Below, piece after piece: positions 28,028 through 35,534 of a stretch of 64,000 nucleotides of DNA. Position 1 is the first letter of the stretch. The number at the start of each line of letters is the position of its first letter. This DNA comes from CAZYFH01 sp965249175 (GTDB lineage: Bacteria > Acidobacteriota > Vicinamibacteria > Vicinamibacterales > UBA8438), in contig OZ252227.1 in NCBI GenBank assembly GCA_965249175.1, positions 6,262,001-6,326,000 on the forward strand. Reading direction: 5' to 3'. The notes beneath the pieces are model-generated. The model was not told the origin of the DNA. It ran no database searches and worked only from the letters and a program-made list of their open reading frames with translations. Position numbers and translations under genes: made by a program.

Positions 28028-28411
28028 CTACCGCTCACCGATAGCGTCAGCAGGCGGCTCTGCCGTCTGTTCTGGCTGCCACGAGAGAGCGTTGCGTCGC
28101 TGCGGGCGCCGAACGAACGCGGCGAGGCGGTCGTAGTCCTGCGGCGCCAGGTTGGTCCACTCCACGCCGAACGAATTGTCGTTGCGAGCACTGCGCACCA
28201 CGGCGGTGCAGAGCATGTCGGAGAGATCTGGGAACCAGAGCCGGATACGAATCTCGGTGCCGACCGAGCAGCCGAGATCGCCGGTGAGTAGTCCGCCGCC
28301 CTCGCTCAATTCGGCAAGAAAACCGCGGCGCAACCGTCGCTGCCCTCGTGGCAGGGCGATCTCCACCGTGCAGTTCGCTTCCGCGCGCTCGTGTTTCCGT
28401 CGCTCTTCCAT
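28028..28411 (-). CDS. PilZ-domain protein
   Basis: A 127-residue single-domain protein. The c-di-GMP motif 1 is ERRKHER at the N-terminus, and LSEGGG stands for the DxSxxG second motif with Asp replaced (AELSEGGG). The remainder is a beta-barrel (ALPRGQRRLRRGFL, GTEIRIRLWFPD). If it still binds c-di-GMP, it would relay that signal to an unlinked partner. It converges tightly with the propeller gene. Confidence 0.8.
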   Translation of the reverse strand: MEERRKHERAEANCTVEIALPRGQRRLRRGFLAELSEGGGLLTGDLGCSVGTEIRIRLWFPDLSDMLCTAVVRSARNDNSFGVEWTNLAPQDYDRLAAFVRRPQRRNALSWQPEQTAEPPADAIGER

Positions 28412-28740
28412 GACCTCGCCCTCACACGCCTCGCGACGCTGACCCCAATAGATGCAATCGGCGCGCCTCTTTTCGCGTTGGCGTCGGAACGGCTAACCGA
28501 CCTATCTGCCGTGTCTTGGCGGATCTGACTCGGCGGGAGCCTGTGCGGTCGCGGCGGTTGGGCCGCCGCACAGAGCGTCAGAATAGCGCGCCACGTGTGC
28601 CACTTTGTGTCGCGGCGCTCGAATCTGCCGGTCCCTAGCGCTCGCGACGGTCCGCTGCGCGCTGTCCCGGCGTGCACGCATTCTCCAGGCGTTGACGCAT
28701 CTGCAGGACGCGCACGAAGCAAGGCTGCCAGCCGGCGAGG
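28412..28740. other. Intergenic region without a supported gene
   Basis: Between the PilZ gene (upstream side) and the stop of the MmyB-like regulator. I see no coding frame. A large hairpin lies at 28541-28573, with arms CTGTGCGG and CCGCACAG around an inner GCGGC/GCCGC pairing; no T-tract follows, so it is not a simple terminator. Confidence 0.5.
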
Positions 28741-29670
28741 TCAGCCGGTCGAGGCCAGCGCCCTGATACGACGGTCTGTTTCGACGTCAGCCGGGTGGAG
28801 CGCTTCGATTCGCAGCTCTTGCAGCGTCACGTCCTGTGGTGCGCCCAGCGTCGCGATCGTGTTGAAGAAACGGAGCACGCTTCCATTCTGTTCGGTCTCG
28901 ATCTGCACCACGGGTGAGTCGGCGTGCCCACGGCCCGGGAGGATGGCATCGGCACTGACACGGGCGCCCGCAGCGATGGCTTTGACCTCGCGTCCGAAAT
29001 CGTCGTCTCGGTACCACAGCGCATCCTGGTAGGCGCGGGCGAGCGAGACACGTAGCACGGTGTCCCAATTGCGAATCTGTGCCCGTCCGCGATCGGCGAG
29101 TAGCTCGAGGAGGCGTGGACGAGGATCCGGCACAAGGGTATGCGCGTCCACCGGTCTGCCCCACTGGGTCGTCAGCGCCTCGGCGAAAGGACGGTTCGCC
29201 ATGACGATGCGCCAGCGGGCATCGAGGACCCACGCCGAGAACGGCTCGTTCGCTCGCAGGATCAACGACAACGCCTTGGTGACGTGCGCCATCGGCGGCG
29301 AGTGCAGCTCCGACTCGCGATAGGCAGGTGCGTGACCGGCGGATTGCAGCAGCAGGTTGCGTTCGCGCAGGGGCACGTCGAGGGCCGTGGCCAGGCGCAT
29401 CACCATCGCGGCGCTCGCGCCGGCGCGTCCCGTCTCCACGAAGCTGACGTGTCGCGCCGAGACGTTGGCCTCACCTGCGAGCTCGAGCTGGCTCATGCGG
29501 CGCGCCGCCCGCCAATCGCGGAGCAAGCGGCCAAACGGGTTCGCCGCACGAACGGCACGCCGGTCCGTTAGGCATGCGCCGAGTTTACTCGAGGCGTTTC
29601 GGGGAGACGCTACCTGCGAGGTAATTGCGGAGATGACCTCCGTGCCGCTAGCGTTGCCTGGCGGAGACAC
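28741..29670 (-). CDS. XRE-family regulator with MmyB-like ligand domain
   Basis: The N-terminal helix-turn-helix is LLRDWRAARRMSQLELAGEA and NVSARHVSFVETGR. The C-terminal half is the MmyB-like PAS domain (WRIVMANRPF...; ALWYRDDDFGREVKAI), which in this family binds a small lipid-like or other ligand. The annotated GTG start at 29670 lacks a ribosome site, and family members usually begin near NPFGRLLRD (about 29550), so the true start is uncertain. It is divergent from the DUF2834 gene, whose promoter it probably controls; such regulator/small-enzyme pairs are common. Confidence 0.88.
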   Translation of the reverse strand: MSPPGNASGTEVISAITSQVASPRNASSKLGACLTDRRAVRAANPFGRLLRDWRAARRMSQLELAGEANVSARHVSFVETGRAGASAAMVMRLATALDVPLRERNLLLQSAGHAPAYRESELHSPPMAHVTKALSLILRANEPFSAWVLDARWRIVMANRPFAEALTTQWGRPVDAHTLVPDPRPRLLELLADRGRAQIRNWDTVLRVSLARAYQDALWYRDDDFGREVKAIAAGARVSADAILPGRGHADSPVVQIETEQNGSVLRFFNTIATLGAPQDVTLQELRIEALHPADVETDRRIRALASTG

Positions 29671-29688
29671 GACAAGAAGGAGGCCCTC

Positions 29689-30036
29689 ATGACAGCCAGT
29701 TACGACCTGCCGCGGACCATGCTGCTGTGGCTCGCGATCCTCGGCGCGGTGGTGCCCTGGATCTTCTTCGGGCGATTCATCGTCGTCGAAGGCGCCGGCG
29801 GCTTCATCCCTGCGCTCTTCGTCAACGGCGCCGCTGGCGGCTTCACGACCGACCTGCTGATTTCGTCGCTGGTGTTCTGGATCTTCGCGTTCACCGAGTC
29901 GAAGCGCGGAGCTCTGCGTCGCCCCTGGATCTATGTGGTCATCAATCTCGCGATCGGGTTGTCGTGCGCGCTGCCACTCGCCCTGAGTCAGTGGCGGCCG
30001 AGCGGTACCACGGGTGGAGCATCGTCACGTGGATGA
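29689..30036 (+). CDS. DUF2834 membrane protein
   Basis: A 115-residue protein with three to four hydrophobic segments (LLWLAILGAVVPWIFF, GFTTDLLISSLVFWIFAF, VVINLAIGLSCALPLAL). The DLLISSLVFWIF block is typical of DUF2834. AAGGAGG precedes the ATG. Its partner is the divergent MmyB-type regulator 19 bp away. Function is unknown. Confidence 0.8.
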   Translation: MTASYDLPRTMLLWLAILGAVVPWIFFGRFIVVEGAGGFIPALFVNGAAGGFTTDLLISSLVFWIFAFTESKRGALRRPWIYVVINLAIGLSCALPLALSQWRPSGTTGGASSRG

Positions 30037-30084
30037 GCCAAGCGCTGAAGCGTCGCTGCAGCGCGCTTGGCCCTTGATCAGTGA

Positions 30085-31119
30085 TCAGCGCGAGCCGGCG
30101 GACCCTTCCTGGTGACGCGCGCCTGCGAGCATGCCGTCCAGCGAGTAATTCCCCTCGTGGCACGCGTACTCGTAGATCGCGTCCTCGCTCTGTTGCAGGA
30201 ACATGCTTGCCGTCCACGGCTGAGTCCACGTTGTCGGATCGGTGAACGTGACGTCCCAGCGTACCTCGGTCTCACCGACACGTGTGAAACGCTCCACGAC
30301 ATGTAGTGTCCCGGCGTCGATCCCCGGAGCGGCCAGGATGCCGGACCCAGGCGCGTAGTTCCGCGTCTCGACGACGAGGGTGTCGCCGTCCCAGCGACCG
30401 CGCGAATCACCGTGCCATTGGCGCACGTCCTCGTCCAGATGGGGCCGCCCGTCGAGCGGGATGACGCGCGCATCGTGGATCAGCTCTTGGAGAATCACCA
30501 CGTGGGTCGGCGACTGCACGATTTGGAAGTAGCTGTTGTAGCCGGTCAGGAGGTTGGGCGCGCCGTAGCTCAGACATCGTACGGTCAAGCCCGCGTCCTC
30601 GGGACCCTCCGGGCTGAGCGCCAGCGCGCCGGTCCGCGCCAGATCCGCCAGTCGCGCCATGGCCGCGTCGGTGAGCGCCGGCAACCGCCCATTCGGCGGG
30701 TCGACGATCAGCGACGTCCGATTGTCGAAGCGCTGCTCGACGACCCAGAAGGTGTTGTAGTTGCCAGTGACGTCATCGAAGGTTTGCAGGTTGGGGTCTT
30801 CCACCGCCTGACGAAACAGCGAGCCCCCAAGCACGTCCCCCGCCTGCTCGTTGCCATCGTGGAGGATGGCGTCCGCCCGCTCCGCGATCTCGGCGACCTC
30901 TTCATCGGTCAGCGACTCACGGTCGCTCAGGTTCTGCGGTCGTTCGAGCGGCGTGGCGCCGTTGTTCGACCAGACGCCCTGCAGATCGGGATGCCCATGC
31001 GGCGTGCGCGGTGCGGTGAAGGACTCCGAGCTGCCCTGTCCGTACGCCGGCGGGGGGGCGAGCGATAGGAGCCCGATCGCAAGTGCTGCCAGGCCGAGCG
31101 TGGTTGATGGTCGCTGCAT
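30085..31119 (-). CDS. Exported GVW-family protein, paralog 3
   Basis: A 344-residue protein with a signal peptide (TLGLAALAIGLLSLAPPPAYG) and the blocks GHPDLQGVWSNNGATPLERP, NRTSLIVDPPNGR, LIHDARVIPLDGR, DTLVVETRNYAPGSG and YACHEGNYSLDGML. GAGAGG precedes the ATG. The DYR/DYDR stretch of paralog 1 is replaced by FDDVTGNYNTFWVVEQ. It lies 10 bp downstream of the YciI-like gene, so the two are probably co-transcribed. Confidence 0.87.
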   Translation of the reverse strand: MQRPSTTLGLAALAIGLLSLAPPPAYGQGSSESFTAPRTPHGHPDLQGVWSNNGATPLERPQNLSDRESLTDEEVAEIAERADAILHDGNEQAGDVLGGSLFRQAVEDPNLQTFDDVTGNYNTFWVVEQRFDNRTSLIVDPPNGRLPALTDAAMARLADLARTGALALSPEGPEDAGLTVRCLSYGAPNLLTGYNSYFQIVQSPTHVVILQELIHDARVIPLDGRPHLDEDVRQWHGDSRGRWDGDTLVVETRNYAPGSGILAAPGIDAGTLHVVERFTRVGETEVRWDVTFTDPTTWTQPWTASMFLQQSEDAIYEYACHEGNYSLDGMLAGARHQEGSAGSR

Positions 31120-31129
31120 CCGTTCCTCT

Positions 31130-31474
31130 CTACTCCATCTCGAGGATCGGCAGGATCTCGATGCTCGCGTTCTCCAGGGTCAGGTGCGGGCACCGCTTCG
31201 ACAGCGTTTGCACGGCCTTCATGCTCTTGGCTTCGAGGATGTTGTACCCACCCACGTAACTCGCGTGATTGCCGGCACGTTTCGCCTTGACGGTCTTCTC
31301 CTTGCCGATGATCTGTGCGGCGGCGGAGCTCTGGACGCGAGCGCCGCCCTGCAAGGCGCCGGACTTGCCGAGCGCATCCATGTATTTCATCCACTTCTTC
31401 ATCAGGGATTCATCTTGTTTTGGCGTGAGCTTGCTGGCGTCACCGCCGCGATACAGAACGAGGAATCGTGCCAT
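31130..31474 (-). CDS. YciI/DGPF-domain protein
   Basis: A 114-residue single-domain protein; MARFLVLYRGGD at the start and GGYNILEAKSMKAVQTLSKRCPHL near the end are family blocks. The ferredoxin-like fold often forms dimers and binds small ligands; ECF-associated members have no known reaction. AAGGAG lies before the ATG. It is 10 bp upstream of GVW paralog 3. It is not next to an ECF sigma gene here, unlike many relatives. Confidence 0.85.
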   Translation of the reverse strand: MARFLVLYRGGDASKLTPKQDESLMKKWMKYMDALGKSGALQGGARVQSSAAAQIIGKEKTVKAKRAGNHASYVGGYNILEAKSMKAVQTLSKRCPHLTLENASIEILPILEME

Positions 31475-31539
31475 GTCGTGTCTCCTTCAAAAGCCGATCG
31501 TCCGGTGAGTATAGCCGTAACTCTCTGGGCGCGGCCGAC

Positions 31540-33525
31540 TCAGTCGCTCGGCAACGCGAACGCGACGAGCTCTGGCACCTCGCCGCCGACCGTCAACGCG
31601 ATGTATTGCGTGTCGCCATCCATATAGGTCATCGGTGTCCCGATGGCGCCGCCCGGCAGGTCGATCGATCCGACGATCTCCCCGGTCGCCTTATCTCGCG
31701 CCACGAGCCGCGGGCCGCCATCGGTGCCGCCGGCGGATAGCGCGCTGACGAGCAGTGTCTTCGTCAACACTGGCCCGCCGTGTCCCTCGCCTCCCAGCGG
31801 TGGCAAGGCGAGGTCGCGCAGGAGCCGGTGGTTGCGAAAGCGGTCGCCATCGCCGTTCGGATGCATCCACGCATGCTCGCCGGCGTTGAGGTCAATCGCG
31901 GTCATCCGCGAGTAGGGCGGCTTGAACAGCGGCAACCCCTGCGGCATTTGCGGCTGGATGCCGGCCGCGAGCCCCGTGAACGTATATTGAAGGTTGCCGC
32001 CCTCATCCGGGTCGGGGGTGTGGTACTTCAGGACCGAGAAGCGGTTCTCGGACGGCACGTAGAGCAACCCCGTCTCGGGGTCGACCGCGGCACCGGTCCA
32101 GCTTGCGCCGCCACCGACATAGGGACGCTGGATGGTGCCCTGCAGACCACCGTCCACGCTGAGCATCGGCGGGGAGAAGAGCGGCCCGAGCCGGAAGTCC
32201 TTGACCGCCTCGACCGCCATCGCCCGTATCTCCGGCGTGAAGTCGACCAGGTCATCGATGCTCGTGCCCTGATATTCGAATGGCGGTGGCTTCGTCGGGA
32301 ACGGTTGGGTCGGGGACAGCACCTCCCCTTCGAGGTCGGTGTCGGTCGCCACCGGCCGTTCTTCGATCGGCCAGACCGGGTCGCCCGTCGCGCGGTCGAA
32401 GACATACGTGAACCCCTGCTTGCTCACCTGCGCGACGGCCTTCACCGGACGGCCGCCGACCGTGATGTCGACCAACGTCGGGGCGGCGGGGAAGTCGTAG
32501 TCCCAGACTCCGTGATGGATCGCCTGAAAATGCCACATCCGCTGGCCGGTTTCGATATCGAGCGCGACGAGGCTTTCCGCGAACAGGTTGTCCCCGAGCC
32601 GGTGCCCGCCGTAGTAGTCGCCAGTCGGAGTCCCGGTCGGCAGATAGATGTAACCGAGCTCGTCATCGACGCTGAACATCGACCACACGTTGGTGTTGCC
32701 CGAGTACCGCCATGATTCGTTCAGCCAGCTGTCGGCGCCAAAATCGTCGCCTTGTGGGACGGTCCGGAAGGTCCACTTCACGTCCCCGGTGCGGGCGTCG
32801 ATCCCCTTGATCCATCCGGGTGGCGCCTCCTTCGTGATCGCGCCATCGGAGATGATGTTCGGCGTGACGACAACGTCGTGCGCCACGATCGGCGGCGACG
32901 CCACCCCCATCAGATTCCGCCCCGTGTAGGTCGACTCTCCGCGGATGGCACGCGGGATGTCTGCCATCAGATCCACCCGACCGTTGTCGCCGAAGCTGCG
33001 CACGGGTTGACCCGTCTCGGCGTCGAGCGCAATCAGGTAGGCCTCGTGCGTCCCGAAAAAGATACGCGCGTCGTTGGCGTCCTCCCAGTAGGCGACACCG
33101 CGCGAGTTGTAGAAGTGTGTGGGGCGCCCGTTGAGATACATCTTGGGGTCGTGCACCCAGATGGTCTCGCCCGTCGACGCGTCGACGGCGGCCACCTGGT
33201 GCAGCGCCGTTGAGATGTACAGGACGCCGCCGATCATCAGGGGCGTGGCCTGAAACATACGGAAGCCAAGCCTTGGGTCCTCCTGGCGCAGCGCCTCGAC
33301 GTCGAGCGACTCGTCGGGCGAACGCCACCGCCACGCGAGCCGCAAGTCGTCGAAGTTGGTCGCGTCGATTTGATCCAGCGGGGCGTATTTGGTGCTCCCG
33401 AGATCGCCCCCATAGCTGCGCCATTCGCCGTTCGTGGCGCCGTATTGTGCCAGCGTGGCGGCCGGCGACAGGGCGGCGATGCACCACACGAGGAGGATCG
33501 CCGCTGGTTTCGGACATCGAGACAT
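31540..33525 (-). CDS. PQQ-dependent dehydrogenase-like quinoprotein
   Basis: A 661-residue exported protein. The ATG at 33525 follows AAAGAGG and starts a clean signal peptide (AAILLVWCIAALSPAATLAQ); an upstream in-frame codon lacks both. The eight-bladed propeller starts at WRSYGGDLGSTKYAPLDQ, and repeated blade motifs (VAAVDASTGETIWVHDP; ALDAETGQPVRSFG; GIDARTGDVKWTFR; ALDIETGQRMWHFQ) follow. No haem motif is seen, so the type is like membrane or soluble glucose/alcohol dehydrogenases that pass electrons to ubiquinone or a separate cytochrome. The intact paralog helps decode the broken gene at 35.5-37.9 kb. Confidence 0.92.
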   Translation of the reverse strand: MSRCPKPAAILLVWCIAALSPAATLAQYGATNGEWRSYGGDLGSTKYAPLDQIDATNFDDLRLAWRWRSPDESLDVEALRQEDPRLGFRMFQATPLMIGGVLYISTALHQVAAVDASTGETIWVHDPKMYLNGRPTHFYNSRGVAYWEDANDARIFFGTHEAYLIALDAETGQPVRSFGDNGRVDLMADIPRAIRGESTYTGRNLMGVASPPIVAHDVVVTPNIISDGAITKEAPPGWIKGIDARTGDVKWTFRTVPQGDDFGADSWLNESWRYSGNTNVWSMFSVDDELGYIYLPTGTPTGDYYGGHRLGDNLFAESLVALDIETGQRMWHFQAIHHGVWDYDFPAAPTLVDITVGGRPVKAVAQVSKQGFTYVFDRATGDPVWPIEERPVATDTDLEGEVLSPTQPFPTKPPPFEYQGTSIDDLVDFTPEIRAMAVEAVKDFRLGPLFSPPMLSVDGGLQGTIQRPYVGGGASWTGAAVDPETGLLYVPSENRFSVLKYHTPDPDEGGNLQYTFTGLAAGIQPQMPQGLPLFKPPYSRMTAIDLNAGEHAWMHPNGDGDRFRNHRLLRDLALPPLGGEGHGGPVLTKTLLVSALSAGGTDGGPRLVARDKATGEIVGSIDLPGGAIGTPMTYMDGDTQYIALTVGGEVPELVAFALPSD

Positions 33526-33574
33526 GTCTGACCTCTTTCCCAGGGGGCCGCCGCACGACTGCAGCCGGCTCAAC

Positions 33575-33722
33575 TCTTACACGTCGTCACGCGAGAGACA
33601 ATGATCACGCGCGCGTTGGCGCTCTTCCGTGAGATGGCCGCGGTCCCGTCTTACACGTCGTCACGCGAGAGACAATGATCACGCGCGCGTTGGCGCTCTT
33701 CCGTGAGATGGCCGCGGTCCCG
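33575..33722 (+). repeat. Tandem 74-bp direct repeat, two perfect copies
   Basis: Copy 1 is 33575-33648 and copy 2 is 33649-33722; I see no difference between them. Each holds the start of a frame (ATGATCACGCGC) that is not coding by context. A TATACT -10-like hexamer follows at about 33735, near the start of the downstream gene pair. Confidence 0.9.
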
Positions 33723-33747
33723 CCGTGGCGAGCGCTATACTCGTGTG

Positions 33748-33969
33748 GTGACGTCTGTCGCATCGACCCTTCGTGCGCGTACCGACGCGACCACGCGGCG
33801 GCTTTCTCCAGCCGAACGGGTCGATCTGGCGCTCCGGCTCGGCGACGACGACGTCGACTCGCTACGGGTCACCCGCGGCGTCGACCGGCGGACCGCCGTT
33901 CGGTGCATCGAGCGGCGCCGTCAGGAGACGCGCAGGCCCAGCGCATGTCTGTCCCGCCTCATCGAGTGA
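33748..33969 (+). CDS. Small protein preceding a nucleotidyltransferase (possible antitoxin-like partner)
   Basis: Starting at GTG 33748, the product is 73 residues, with RLSPAERVDLALRLGDDDVDSLR as the conserved-looking core and a basic C-terminus. It overlaps the nucleotidyltransferase gene by 25 bp, which argues for coupled expression. I recognise no named domain. The arrangement is that of two-gene modules such as MNT/HEPN or AbiEi/AbiEii, but the identity is only by context. Confidence 0.6.
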   Translation: MTSVASTLRARTDATTRRLSPAERVDLALRLGDDDVDSLRVTRGVDRRTAVRCIERRRQETRRPSACLSRLIE

Positions 33970-34505
33970 GCCTGCTCGCACGAGTCGCTGCAGCGCTCAC
34001 CGACGCCGACGCCCCCTATGCGCTCATTGGCGCTGCCGCCATGGCGGTCCACGGAGTCGCGCGCTCGACCCTGGACGTCGATTTGTTGACGCTGAGCGAC
34101 ACGTGCCTCGACCCGGCCGTCTGGACGCCGCTCGCCGAGACCGGTGTGGACGTTGCGGTCAATCGAGGTGACGCGGATGACCCGCTAGCCGGCGTCGTGC
34201 GTTTCGACGCGACCGGCGAGCGGAGGGTCGATCTCGTGGTGGGTCGCCACCGGTGGCAGGCGGGCATCCTCGAGCGGGCGGAAACGGCGTTCGCGCTCGG
34301 CGCGCGCGTCCCGACGGCCCAGCCACGAGATCTCGTCCTGCTCAAGCTGTTCGCCGGTGGCTCACAAGACGCGTGGGACATAGAGCAGCTGCTGGCGGGG
34401 CCGGCGCGGGAGGCACTCGTCGCCGCCGTCGGGGCGGAGCTCGACGCGCTGCCGGCTCGGTGTCGCATCCTCTGGAACCGAATCGCCAGCGGAGAGCCCG
34501 CCTAA
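33945..34505 (+). CDS. Nucleotidyltransferase-fold protein (MNT/AbiEii-like)
   Basis: From ATG 33945, 186 residues. YALIGAAAMAVHGVARSTLDVDLLT has the Gly-Ser-like helix and the D-x-D pair of the Pol-beta nucleotidyltransferase superfamily; RRVDLVVGR carries the third Asp. RDLVLLKLFAGGSQDAWDIEQLL is the helical block typical of AbiEii/MNT-type proteins. In toxin-antitoxin pairs this fold adds nucleotides to tRNA or to a partner protein. The longer open frame upstream starts in the tandem repeat and is not coding. Confidence 0.75.
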   Translation: MSVPPHRVSLLARVAAALTDADAPYALIGAAAMAVHGVARSTLDVDLLTLSDTCLDPAVWTPLAETGVDVAVNRGDADDPLAGVVRFDATGERRVDLVVGRHRWQAGILERAETAFALGARVPTAQPRDLVLLKLFAGGSQDAWDIEQLLAGPAREALVAAVGAELDALPARCRILWNRIASGEPA

Positions 34506-34611
34506 CCCCGTCATCCAGTTCGCCTCCAGCGCGTTCCACCCTTCCACGTCGTCCCGGCCAAGCACAACTGACGTGTAACTTTCTAGGCGCTCGTACATAT
34601 CCTCATTGAGC

Positions 34612-35115
34612 ATGGACTTGAACGGCTTGTATCGACGGTACGCTCCAGACGTATACCGCTTTGCCTATTGGCTGTGCGGTAACAGGGCCGACGCCGAGGA
34701 CATCACGTCCGAGACCTTCGTTCGGGCGTGGGCTGGGGCGCATAGAGTTCGCGCCGCCACCGCGAAGGCGTACTTGCTGACCATTGCCCGGAATCTGATG
34801 TTGGAGCAGCGGCGCCGGGGTCGGGAACGGGCCGAACCGTTGCCCGAGCGCGAGGACCCCCGGCCTGGACCCGAGCGACAGGCTGCTGGAGCCGACGATG
34901 TCGCCGTGCTGCGCGCGGCGCTCCAGAAGCTGCCTGAGATCGACCGCGCGGCGCTACTCCTGCGGGGACAAGAAGAGATGCGGTACGACGAGATCGCGCA
35001 CGCACTTGGGATATCCCACGGCGCGGCCAAGGTCCGAGTCCATCGGGCTCGGATCAAATTGAGTCGTCTGATGGATGACGGCACCACCCGAAGAAAGCAG
35101 AGGCTCTGCTCATGA
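34612..35115 (+). CDS. ECF-type RNA polymerase sigma factor
   Basis: 167 residues from ATG 34612 (a TTG two codons earlier is possible). Region 2 is DVYRFAYWLCGNRADAEDIT and SETFVRAWAG; region 4 ends with YDEIAHALGISHGAAKVRVH. It directs polymerase to stress or envelope promoters. It overlaps the anti-sigma gene by 4 bp (ATGA). The 40 bp upstream hold TGTAAC (34574-34579) and CGTAC (34592-34596), reminiscent of ECF autopromoter elements, but the 12-bp gap is shorter than usual. Confidence 0.92.
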   Translation: MDLNGLYRRYAPDVYRFAYWLCGNRADAEDITSETFVRAWAGAHRVRAATAKAYLLTIARNLMLEQRRRGRERAEPLPEREDPRPGPERQAAGADDVAVLRAALQKLPEIDRAALLLRGQEEMRYDEIAHALGISHGAAKVRVHRARIKLSRLMDDGTTRRKQRLCS

Positions 35116-35519
35116 CGGTTACCCGAGACGTGATCGAAGATTTGCTACCGCTCTACCTGGCGGGAGAGGCCAGCGACGACACCCGGGCACTGGTCGAGGC
35201 GTCTCTCACGCGAGACCCTGACCTCGCCCGGCTGGCCAGGGGTATGGCCGGCCCAGAGTTTCCCAAGCTGGAAGAGCAACTCACGGAGGATGCAGAGATG
35301 CGCTCGATCAAACGAACCAAGAGAATGTTGGCGTGGAAGTCCTGGCTGCTTGGCCTGGGGTTGTTCTACGGCCTTCTGCCGTTCTCGTTCGTCTTCTCGG
35401 AGGAGCAGGGCTTCCGCTGGCTGGTGCTCGGCGGGAGCGTCTGGCCGCTCGCGTTCTACGTTCCGCTCGCCGCCGTGTGCTGGACCGGCTACTTCGTCCT
35501 CCGCCGAAAGCTCGCGTGA
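35112..35519 (+). CDS. Membrane anti-sigma factor-like protein
   Basis: 135 residues. The cytoplasmic N-terminus (VIEDLLPLYLAGEASDDTRALVEASL) is the anti-sigma zf-HC2-like fold without zinc Cys/His, followed by two hydrophobic segments (WLLGLGLFYGLLPFSFVF and WPLAFYVPLAAVCWTGYFVL). It would hold the ECF sigma at the membrane until a signal arrives. The 4-bp overlap with the sigma gene supports the pair. Confidence 0.85.
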   Translation: MTVTRDVIEDLLPLYLAGEASDDTRALVEASLTRDPDLARLARGMAGPEFPKLEEQLTEDAEMRSIKRTKRMLAWKSWLLGLGLFYGLLPFSFVFSEEQGFRWLVLGGSVWPLAFYVPLAAVCWTGYFVLRRKLA

Positions 35520-35534
35520 GAACGACGCGGTCCA

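Noticed and set aside
33675..33944. N-terminal extension of the nucleotidyltransferase starting in the tandem repeat
   Set aside because: Composition is Arg/Ala/Ser-rich and overlaps the better small ORF at 33748; nucleotidyltransferase sequence begins at 33945.
34574..34596. ECF autopromoter upstream of the sigma gene
   Set aside because: TGTAAC and CGTAC are present but only 12 bp apart, shorter than known ECF promoters, so it is mentioned only as a possibility.
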